Part shown: positions 25,294-34,166 of the stretch, piece after piece
How the letters are laid out: the number at the start of each line of letters is the position of its first letter
How positions within the stretch are numbered: the first letter of the stretch is position 1
NCBI GenBank assembly: GCA_023014485.1
Contig: JAJOZX010000088.1
Coordinates: 1,526,001 to 1,590,000 of the forward strand
Length of the DNA: 64,000 nucleotides
DNA from: Bathynomus jamesi
Taxonomy: Eukaryota > Arthropoda > Malacostraca > Isopoda > Cirolanidae
Reading direction: 5' to 3'
The notes under the pieces: model-generated
The model's database searches: none
What the model was told of the DNA's origin: nothing
What the model saw: only the letters and a program-made list of their open reading frames with translations
Position numbers and translations under genes: made by a program

Positions 25294-25464
25294 TGCAGTT
25301 GAATGTTAAATTTGTCCTTCAGTTGGAGAACTAATGAATCTTAGTAGTAAGCTAAATCAAGACAACAAGATTTAAAATTTAAAAATATAATTACATAAAA
25401 AAGATAATGATTTTGCAAAGTGTACATCCTTGTGTGGTGATCTAATGTCGGGGTTATACATTGG
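24391..25464. other. No gene recognised; (CT)n(AT)n tract
   Basis: AT-rich spacer with a compound (CT)n/(AT)n tract at about 25217-25290. No coding signal. Confidence 0.6.
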
Positions 25465-25474
25465 GTACATTCTA

Positions 25475-25762
25475 AGTACATTATTAGGTACTTTCCTGTT
25501 ATCCCGGACCCCATACTTTTTGCCAGACTCGGACGCCACTTGCCAGATTGCCAAATTTCATTGCCAATTTTTTTTTAAATGTTAAGTAACTAACCTAACC
25601 CAACCCCTGGTTAGGTTAGGTTAGGTTAGGTTACGTTTGGTTAGTTACTTAATATTAAAAAAAAAAAATTGGCAATGAAATTTGGCAATCTGGCAAGTGG
25701 CGTACGAATCTGCCAAAACGTCGGGGTCCGGGATAAGAAGAAAGTACCCATTATTAAGTACA
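25475..25762. repeat. Foldback element with TTAGG loop
   Basis: Two arms of about 120-140 nt are inverted. Both contain CGCCACTTGCCAGATTGCC, AAATTTCATTGCCAATTTTT and TATCCCGGACCCC. The central loop holds TTAGGTTAGGTTAGG. It is probably a hairpin-forming non-autonomous transposon. Confidence 0.8.
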
Positions 25763-26294
25763 TTGTAATTTTGGTACACTATAATTGCGATTATAATTAC
25801 CAATTAATTTACATAAAGTAAGTAAATTAGTTAATTACGTTTAATCTCAGTTTTATCAAATTGTTAATAACATATCTGATAATTAAGTAAGCTACACAAT
25901 TTTTATCGTTTATATAATGCAGGGGAGTTGTTTGATGTTCTATAATTTAAAGAGAATTAATAACTATGCTATATATTTATAGTTAGCTAGAGTGACTATT
26001 ATTTTAGGATTTAATTCGGTAGTCAGAGCCGTATGAGGAAAGATGGACTAGGAACATAACATTTAAAAAATACGGACAACATAGCAAGCTGTTTTTATAG
26101 GTAACACAAAATAATGTTATGAGTTACGAGCAAAGCAAGGGAGAAAGTTTCCGACTCAGAAACTCGCTTTTGGCGACGTCATCGGAATGCGAACACTTGC
26201 GTCCGCACCAACGAGAATCTTGCGAGAGGTCACGGCTCAGCTTCTTCAGAAGAACTGTTCGCCGATGTAACAGTTGTACACATGAACGGGAGCA
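25763..26294. other. No gene recognised
   Basis: Unassigned sequence. A 60-codon open frame at 26119-26301 has no recognisable motif and runs into the tandem repeat that follows. Confidence 0.5.
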
Positions 26295-26414
26295 AGTGTA
26301 GTTTAAGGCCCCCCTGTGGTGCTTAGTGTAGTTTACGTTCCCCTACATTATCCTAGTGTAGTTTACGTTCCCCTACATTATCCGAGTGTAGTTTGCATTC
26401 CCCAACTTTGTCCG
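26295..26414. repeat. 30-bp tandem repeat, four units
   Basis: Units start at 26295, 26325, 26355 and 26385, each opening AGTGTAGTTT. Units 2 and 3 differ at one base. The same AGTGTAGTTT motif with GTCCCC flanks forms a small inverted repeat at 46481-46527. Confidence 0.85.
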
Positions 26415-26523
26415 CGTATACCTAATCAAATAAAACGTTAAAACTAAGGAAAATATTACGACTTAACCTAACCAGTCGTCAATATACAGTATATATACAT
26501 ATATATATATATATATATTATAT

Positions 26524-27185
26524 GTTACAGTCAAAGTGTGCAACCAGCCATTTCGCTTAATGGCTGAAACTTTTAGTCATTTCGCGGAATGGCTGTTTCA
26601 CTTGGTCATTTCGCGAAATGACTAAAATCTTCAGCCATTACGCGAAATGGCTGAAATTCCACCTTGGTCATTTCGTACAAGATCATTTGCCCGATTAGGT
26701 CAACTGTATGCCCGGTTAGGTCAACTGTATGCCCTTGACAATTAGTTAGGTTAAGTTGTGTTATTTTCGTTAGTTTTAACGAAAATAACGAAAATAACGA
26801 AAATAACCAGACCTTCAATGGCGGACATCGGAATAACATTGAAGGCCCGGTAAGTATTTGAAAACCTCTATATTGAAAATTCAAATTCAAATGTGTTCAA
26901 ATGTTCAAATGTGTTCAAATGTGTATTTGAAGAGTGTTTCTCACTTATTTGACCAGACCTGTGGATGTATGTATGTTTTAGCAGATTTAGTTAGTTAAAT
27001 AAAGGTTTCCAATTTTATTGTGATGTTTGTTATTTCTATGAATTCATGACAAGTCATTTTAGCCATTTCACAAAGGTGGAATTTCAGCCATTTCGCGTAA
27101 TGGCTGAAAATTTTAGTGATTTCGCGAAATAACCAAGTGAATCAGCCATTTCGCGAAATGGCTGGTTACACACTTTGACTGTAAC
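26524..27185. mobile_element. 662-bp MITE with palindromic subterminal repeats
   Basis: The ends GTTACAGTCAAAGTGTG (17 nt) are perfectly inverted and continue into CCAGCCATTTCGC. Each subterminal region holds several copies of the palindrome-like unit GCCATTTCGCGAAATGGC. The interior contains another copy of the GGTTAGGTTAAGT foldback core followed by a small AACGAAAATAACG array. No coding capacity; superfamily not assigned. Confidence 0.85.
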
Positions 27186-27224
27186 ATATATATATATACA
27201 CACACAGTATATATATATATGTGT

Positions 27225-27310
27225 AAAGAATGACGCTTGTGTAGAAGAGCGTTCCGCACAAGATGAGGAGGGAGAACGCGGAACGCTCTTCTACAGAAGC
27301 GTCGTTCTTT
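27225..27310. repeat. 33-nt inverted repeat
   Basis: Arms 27225-27257 and 27278-27310 are complementary with two mismatches (core GTAGAAGAGCGTTCCGC). AT microsatellites surround it on both sides. Confidence 0.85.
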
Positions 27311-27487
27311 GCATTAATTATACTGTGTTGTTTGCAGCTAAAATGTAATATATATATATATATATATAATTATATATATATATATATAAGGTTGTAACAT
27401 ATATTCTGCTCGATTTTTTAGCTCATTCCGAACAAAAATTAAATGACATAATGACAAATTAATCATCAATATAATTCCCTTCTTTTT

Positions 27488-27941
27488 CTATAACCTCCTT
27501 CCACCTGTAGAAAAGTTTTTTTTTAGGCCACGTTCGAAGAAATCCCTTGGTTTTGAGTTAAAAAAAGCGATCACTTCGTTTTCGATAGCTTCCCTGAATT
27601 GCAATTTTTGTCTATCTAGGTGGTGTTGCAGACTTCTGAATAAATGGTAGCCTGAAGGTGCGATTTCCGGAGAATAAGGTGGATGAGGCATTTTTTCCCA
27701 ACCAAATGCCTCCAATTGGGCAGTGGTGATTCGAGCAGTGTGAGGGCGCGCGTTATCCTGGTGGAATAGAACACCTCTGCAATTAATTAATGCAGGACGT
27801 TTTTCTTGTAATGCCATCTTCAATCGTTGGAGTTGTTGGCAGTAAACTTCAGCTGTGATTGTTTGGTTATCTGGCAGAAGCTCAAAATGAATAATTCCTT
27901 GCATATCCCACCAAACGCATAGCGAAATTTTCTTTGGATGG
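27488..27941 (-). pseudogene. Mariner transposase, C-terminal half
   Basis: It contains the second catalytic Asp in HQDNARPHT and the region of the third. The usual PDLAPSDYHLF reads PEIAPSGYHLF, so the third catalytic Asp is Gly. Spacing from the second Asp is that of DD34D. This copy is catalytically dead regardless of the insertion. Confidence 0.88.
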
Positions 27942-28274
27942 CCCGTAGGGTGTGTCAATTTGGGAGGTGAAAATTAATTTTTGCCAATTCCTTCACTGAG
28001 GGGTTTTAAAAATATGTTTTTGGATGTGAAGAATTCAAATCTGCTATTATTTTTGTGATTGCTCAACACTTAGCTTGGTAAATCTACGTTTGATTAAAAA
28101 GCACATAAATTGCTCTCGGAAAACAACATTTACTAATTTTAGCTTCTCAAAATGTCAGGTAATGCTATAAAAATTTTAGTTTCTCTGCATAAAACATATC
28201 CTAGTAATCATAAAACATATCCTTGTAATCATAAAACAACATTAGAAAGTAATGACATCAGTAAAAAAAAATAT

Positions 28275-30636
28275 TTAAACAACAAGTTTCATCAAGTCTT
28301 GCTTTGATTCGTTCTTGGACATCAGCCGCCGACTTGCTTCTTGGCCTCTGATATAGCCCTCACGTTTCTCATGTGTATACACCCTGCCTGCTGCCTCTGT
28401 GACTTGTTTCACACACCTCTCTATTGACTGAGCATGACAGGGCCACTGTGGAACTTGCATAGGCTTGTCAAAGAACTTCTTTACTTCCGCTGTAGTCAGT
28501 TTACATGTCAAAGGAGGTTCAAATACCCCGTCAGACCAGTCTGTCAGCGCCAACGCGGAAGAAGCACTGGGGTTGATGGAAGGTGTCTTCCTGGGACGTA
28601 CAGAAAGATCTCCAAGTGTGTCATCATCTCCACCCCTCATGTCAACAATCTTTTGGACACCAGCTCTCCTCTCCTCACTGTCATCTGAGCACAAGAGTGT
28701 CTGGATTATCATTTCGCTGAATGCATACCATGCTGAGCTCTTGATGGTTGGCAAAACAGCATCCACTACAGCCTTCTTTTGCAGCCTAACTAGCCGCAGC
28801 TGAAACAAGATGTGGCGTGGGCCTTCCACCCAAGAGTGTTTTACTTTGATGTTGAACCAACAGGGGTAGTACACACCAACAATGTATTCCACTATCAGTC
28901 TTAAGTTGTTGAGGGTTTTGCCTTTAAGGCCATGTTTTCAAACCCATATGCGACAAAGCCTGTTTGCTGTTGTCAACCACCTTGAATGGCTCACTGGACC
29001 AATTTCAAGAAGGGCCAGATCTGTGGGAAGTTCTCCTGTCCTTATGGCCTGTGTGATCCTATACCCGTACGCTTGATCAGTAGAGAGATCCTTTACGACA
29101 TTGTCACTCAGTGAAGTAAGAGGCTCTCCAATTGAGAGTTTGGTGAATGAAGGATCAATTTCAAGTTCGGTTGCAGTGTCTAGCATTTTGCCAATGTTAC
29201 CTGTCCACTTGTTGTTAGACAAGGTCTTCCCATCCAGTGCTGTGATCAAGTGTCGCAGGGGTAACTCGTTAGTGTGGAGGGCACAAACCAACCAGATCAG
29301 CTTACGGCAAAGCTTGACCTCTACCCAATGCATGGAACCACCCTCCCAGCCAGTGTTAACATTTGTAGAATCACCTCCAATGGCATGCAGGCTTTTATCA
29401 ATACCCTTCTCCTTCATGAAATCTACAAGATTATCAGCAGTAACTTCAGCAGGTTTTTTTCTCGTTGAGCCTTTCTCAGGAGTGAAGTGGTAGAGATATC
29501 TTCCACCTGGCTCACTGCACACAGAATAATGCTCTTCTTTGATGATGCTGGGGAACTGAAGATCTGAATTGTCTGCTTTCAGCATAACTTTAGTTGTATC
29601 TTGACGGCCGTCAAAGAAGATGCAGTCAATTTCACCCTTCTTACAAAGATCATCAAATTCCTGATCCAGGGATCTCATAACTTTTTCTTGGGCCCTCTTG
29701 ACTTTATTGTGATCAACTACAAGTCTCTTGTCTTCTTCAGTGATCAAGCCAGCATCCATAAAGGCAGCAGTGGTGATGGCAGCTGTGGCACGCAGGCCAA
29801 CACCATATCTGATGCTATGCATAGCAACATTAGGTATTTCTAATGTGTTGTACTCTGGCTTTTTATTGGAAGTTGAAGACGTGCTTGGTATTTCTAATGT
29901 CACTTCATAACTTCCATCCTTTCCATCTTGAGCATCAGCTATTTGTTCTTCATTTTCATCATCAGAGAAAATTATTTCAGACAAGTCAAAAAGCAGAAGC
30001 GGCAAGAAGACGAAAGAAGAAGGCTTGCCGCTTCTGCTTTTTGACTTGTCTGTTGTGCTCAGGTTGATCTGGCAAGCCAATCTGATGTGGTCCAATAGAA
30101 CCAGACTTGTCTCTCTGACCTTTAATAAAAGCAAGTTCCTTCACAGGGATCTTCATCTCCCTAGGGCATGTACAGTTAATGTGAGTTTCGTTTTTGCAAC
30201 CAGCATTTGCAAGGCAGCCAAATTCAGAGCAGAGAACAATTTTACACTTGCAACTGAGGATGTCAAAAAGCTTGTCAAGTTTTGCAATGAAAGCCTCTTT
30301 GACATGTAGCTTTCCTCTCCCAAGAGATATGTTTTTGGCCTGCTCCCAGCTCTCTTGGATCTTGTTTAAGATTGTGACTCGTGAATTTACAACGGGGGCT
30401 ACAAAAGAACTGTTTGCTCGTTCCCACTTTTCAAGCACTTTAGGGTAAATGTCCTTTGCAAGACTGGCTGCTGGGTAGTTTCTCACATCCTCACTACTTT
30501 GTTCTCTTAGCAGTAGCCCATATTTCAGAACGTCTCGCAGAGTTGGGAGTTCAGAGGGCAACAACTCTCTACCAGTTCCAATTAGGTTGCTCATATGTGT
30601 GAATGTCCCCAGTCTTGTCCTCCTTTTAGAAGCCAT
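28275..30636 (-). pseudogene. Transposase-like protein of divergent hAT-like element, copy 1
   Basis: It starts at the ATG at 30636 (MASKRRTRLGTFTH). The N-terminal domain has LPTLRDVLKYGLLLREQ. A Cys-rich patch (LSCKCKIVLC, CTCPREM) follows near residues 125-170. The core has CIFFDGRQDTT (first Asp candidate), GGDSTNVNTGWEGG (second) and CALHTNELPLRHLI (CxxH), then HSRWLTTANRL and a C-terminal region with WVEGPRHILFQLRLV. Lesions: a frameshift at the palindrome 29978-30052 and an in-frame TGA at 28938-28940; otherwise it is open for about 780 codons. This widespread invertebrate family has no accepted name that I can give. Confidence 0.75.
29978..30052. repeat. Perfect 29-nt palindrome inside the transposase gene
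   Basis: Arms 29978-30006 and 30024-30052 are exact inverse complements around a 17-nt loop. The reading frame changes across it, so it is probably an inverted templated insertion that disabled the gene. Confidence 0.9.
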
Positions 30637-30956
30637 TGTAGGTCAATTCCCACTGGTTAGGATGGTAGCACTGACGGACAAGTAATCTTCAGCACACTGA
30701 TGAATATGTTTCAACCTGTGAAATAAGCAGAAACAGCAGTGCATTATATATACAGCATATATAATTATTAATATAATAATTATTATATAATTCCACAAAA
30801 AAGTCAAAAAGTCACTATTTTTATGTAGCTTCTTACCAAGCAAAACTAAATTATATTAAATTAACAAAAATATCTTTAGAATTCCTAAGTCATGCTGAAA
30901 CTTTTTAGCACCCCTCATATTTGGAATTTGAAAGTTGAAAAATTCGACACACCCTA

Positions 30957-31512
30957 TTGGATGGGGTCCATTCCTTGGCTGAGGTTCAGGCTTTGTTTCA
31001 CGGCTAAGCCACTGATGTCGACGCTCAATATTGTTATAGAAGACCAAATTTTCATCCCCAGTGAAGATCCGATTCAAAAATTGCGCCTGCAGTTGCCGAG
31101 AATGCAGTAATGTGCAAATATCGATTCGATGTTGAAGATTCGCTTGTGACAAATCATGCGGAACCCATTTTCCAACCTTCACTACTTTTCCTAACAACTT
31201 CAAATGACGATGAATGGTCATATGGCTAACACCGAGTTGCAGGCCAAGTTCTCTTACAGTTACCGTTGGGTTTTCCTCCACTGTTGCTTTCAGCAACTCT
31301 TCATCTAACTCATTTGGTCGTTCTGTTCGTTGATAATCTTTCAGAGTGAAGTCTCCATTTCTGAACTTCTCAAACCATCTCCTACACATCCATTCGCTCA
31401 CATCATCATTTCCATAAACTCTTTGAATGTTTCTTGCGGATTCACTAGCGTTAGATCCTTCATGGAACTCATACAACATCACATGTCGAATATGCTCTTT
31501 CGTGGGCTCCAT
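30957..31512 (-). pseudogene. Mariner transposase, N-terminal half
   Basis: It starts at the ATG at 31512 (MEPTKEHIRHVMLYE). Features are the two helix-turn-helix units (ASESARNIQRVYG; VRELGLQLGVSHMTIHRHL), the WVPHDL linker motif and FTGDENLVFYNN with the first catalytic Asp. The frame is intact up to GPHP, where the 3-kb insertion begins. Confidence 0.9.
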
Positions 31513-31560
31513 GTTTTTTCAATTACTGTAATATCGTAGGGGTGGCGTTTTAACTGTATG

Positions 31561-32550
31561 AAAAACACCAGAGAAAATATTCATTAGCCTAATTCTACAC
31601 TAGCCTAAGTCATTCTGTATCATTCTGTATCGTGATAAAACCTGTGTGAACCTGTCGCCGCGTGTATTTTGCAACATTTCTAAATGTTAGTAGGAGAGAG
31701 TGCCTCACGGGTGAGCTGCTCGTCTGTCGTTAAATAGTAAAGGTTTTTGACTGTTTCCACTGAAAACTTAGATATCATTATGTTCATGAACTCCCAGTGA
31801 TCCCGCGTATATACTTAGCATGTTATAGTGGGTAATAGTGTCGTGATAATTAATGTGAAAGGATGGTTGTGCATGGAGCAGGTGGTATCTGGAACGTGAT
31901 TTAAAGGGACAAGAAGTGGGCACTCCTACTAGCATCCCTTCCCCTCCCTCCTCCCACCCCACCCCCACCCACACACATTTCTACATTACTGTACAGTCTT
32001 TACAGACACACTTACACTTTTCCTCCTAAGTAAATATATTGTAATGTATATGGTTGTAAATTTTGACTTGGTCCGCAATCGATATGGACCGTGACTTATT
32101 TTTCGTTGGCAAGGTACTAGTATTGACGGATACCGTAATGAAATTGACTGGATTCTTTGGACCTGATATATTTGCATGTCGGTTATAAATAGATAAAGAG
32201 TGTAACACATTTGTGGATAGTAGTCTATTATGACTTGATCCTCTGGATCCAGAGATTCTATCTTTAGTTTTAAATCGATAATTAATTAGTTTTAAATTGA
32301 TAATTATTTAGTTTTGTAAAAATTGGTCGTTGCCAATGTACAGGCAGTTTTTGCATAAATTTCTTATGTTCTTGGGGTTCGGAACCCACGTAAAATTGTA
32401 GGTCCCCTCCGCCACCACGGAGGACATACACAATACACAATTAAGAACACAGTTAGGTAGACCAGCCATGAGTGGATCCTAGGGTCTTTGTTGGTCTGAA
32501 ACATTATAACATTATAACATAACATATACACTGCAAATCCTCCGTTTAAT
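31561..32550. other. No gene; partial retrotransposon 5' leader and SINE-tail-like segment
   Basis: Bases 31738-31975 resemble 32551-32790 (AAGGTTTTTGAC, GTGGTATCTGGA, TTTAAAGGGAC, AGAAGTGGG, CCCCACCC), a second copy of the leader of the retrotransposon downstream. Bases 32373-32405 contain GGTTCGGAACCCACGTAAAA and TGTAGGTCCCCTCC, shared with the SINE at 51164-51387. No coding sequence is recognised. Confidence 0.65.
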
Positions 32551-32820
32551 AGTGAAGGTTTTTGACGGTGACCACGGGAAATGTATGTTTCATTACGTTA
32601 TAATCGTACAGTGACTCCGCGTACATACTTTGGTGTCATAGTTAGTAATAGTTACATAATTACTGTGAAAAGATGCCTGAGCATCGAACCGGTGGTATCT
32701 GGAGCATTTTTTAAAGGGACGAGAAGTGGGACCCCCTTCGGCGTTCCCTCCATCTCCACCCCAACCACCCCCACCATCTACGCTCCCCCGCAAGCCTGCT
32801 CCTCCATCGATACAGGCACA

Positions 32821-33915
32821 ATGGGATCGTCTGCTGAAAGTCGTGTTCTTGAAGAAAATCCTTTGTTATGCTTTATATTTGACAAAGTAGATCTAGGTCA
32901 GACCTTCTCGTATCTGTTTGTCATGATTTCTATGATTCGGAAGAAATAGAACATGCGAGGGTACAGTTAAACACCCTGTTCAATGCTACCCTCCCAACTC
33001 CCTCCCAACTCCTGGATAATGAGAACAATATTACCTTCTACGTTTCTAATTTCCATAGAACACCGGTAATCTCTATGTGTGATGTAGACGTTTCGGTGCT
33101 CCTCAAACAGTACAATGAGGTACAAAAGTCGTTAGTTGAACTGAAACATCAACACGTGGTGTCAAATCAGAAAAATGCAATTTCGCTAGAACAATTCCGG
33201 TCAGAGTTAGATGCGTTGAAAGAGACGCTCGTCCCAAAGCCCAGTTACTCGGAAGTTGTTCGGCAAGTCAAAATCCCTAGAAGCGCGTCGGGCAGCGAGG
33301 GAAACGAAATCCCCTCCCCAACCCCTCCCTGAATGTGGGGTAGAAACGCAGCATGCAGGGGATGCGGTCACCCTCCTTCCTGTTCAGGAAAGGACTCCTG
33401 CTCCCGATTTCACAATGAGGAATAGGGACTGTCCGATGCCAAGAGACGAGGCATCACTGCCCTCTTCCTTACCTTCCACTGAAGGCGAGAGGCGTTCGGT
33501 TACTGAAACCCCTCGCTCGGCGTCCAGTTCATCCCCCTCTCACCGAAGGAGGGGCACGCGCGTCCGTCAGGATATAAACACCGCTAACAGACCCTCACCA
33601 AGCCACAGAGTAGGGGAGGGGTCTCCTATCCCCCCAAGGTCGTGCCACCCATCCACCAGGCAGGCGAACCCTGCCTCAGAGAGATTGAGGGAAGAGGACG
33701 GGTGGGTCACAGTTAACAGGCACTCTCCATGGAGGGTTTCTCAACCTGTCAGCGTGGCAAGGCCACCGGTGAGGAATCTCACCCTCTTTGTGTCGCGAAT
33801 TCAGCTCTCGAACGGGGAAAGCGATATTCGACACATGATGGAAGAGGTCTGTAGTGAACGCAGTATATTGTTAGTTAATAAACTAAACACAAAATCTCGG
33901 AATTATAACTCATAA
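32821..33915 (+). pseudogene. ORF1 of the composite retrotransposon
   Basis: It starts at the ATG at 32821 (MGSSAESRVLEENPL). After frame breaks near 32947 and 33060 a coiled-coil-like segment follows (LLKQYNEVQKSLVELKHQ to about residue 150). A Ser/Pro/Arg-rich region (33256-33700) is next, with GEGSPIPPRS and SPSHRRRG. A C-terminal part reads DGWVTVNRHS, LTLFVSRIQ and EEVCSERSIL and shifts frame near 33900. This layout is typical of a non-LTR ORF1 nucleic-acid chaperone. No zinc knuckle is visible. Confidence 0.65.
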
Positions 33916-34029
33916 CTCATTTAAAGTAATAATTAAAGGTGTAAATTCGTATTTCAACCCTTACAATATGAGTCAGTGGCCAGACAGTATTATTGTAAGA
34001 AGTTTATTCACTTTTCCATGAGATTTGAT

Positions 34030-34038
34030 AACAGGCAA

Positions 34039-34086
<48 letters not shown>
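34030..34086. repeat. (ATA)n microsatellite
   Basis: Trinucleotide repeat of about 17 units between ORF1 and ORF2. Confidence 0.9.
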
Positions 34087-34088
<2 letters not shown>

Positions 34089-34166
34089 CAGGCGCCCTAA
34101 CGGTAATGCCTGAAATTTGTACGGTGTATAATAATAATTATATTAATAATAAATTTTCTATCGGTC

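Larger units (their letters stand above)
27942..30956 (-). mobile_element. Divergent hAT-like DNA transposon, copy 1
   Basis: Flanked by the 8-bp duplication TTGGATGG (27934-27941 and 30957-30964). The right terminus reads TAGGGTGTGTCGAATTT inward and the left reads TAGGGTGTGTCAATTT after four extra bases. It encodes one large protein on the minus strand. The 8-bp duplication, the TAGGG terminus and the Asp...Asp...CxxH order fit hAT, but the protein is unlike the usual BED/hATC types. A relative sits at 39689-42795. Confidence 0.82.
27400..31560 (-). mobile_element. DD34D mariner, split by a 3-kb transposon
   Basis: Two transposase halves on the minus strand flank the element at 27942-30956. 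The N-terminal half (31512-30957) starts MEPTKEHIRHVMLYEFHEGS and holds the HTH region and FTGDEN with the first Asp. The C-terminal half (27941-27488) has PKKISLCVWWD, FHQDNARPHTA with the second Asp, and PPYSPEIAPSGYHLF. The TTGGATGG duplication on both sides and the matching codons show that the two halves were once contiguous. I could not define the mariner's own terminal repeats, so the outer limits are approximate. Confidence 0.85.

Noticed and set aside
26295..26414. CRISPR array
   Set aside because: Units are contiguous 30-bp tandem repeats without spacers, in animal DNA.
29978..30052. Transcription terminator hairpin
   Set aside because: Eukaryotic context, inside a coding region and without a T-tract.
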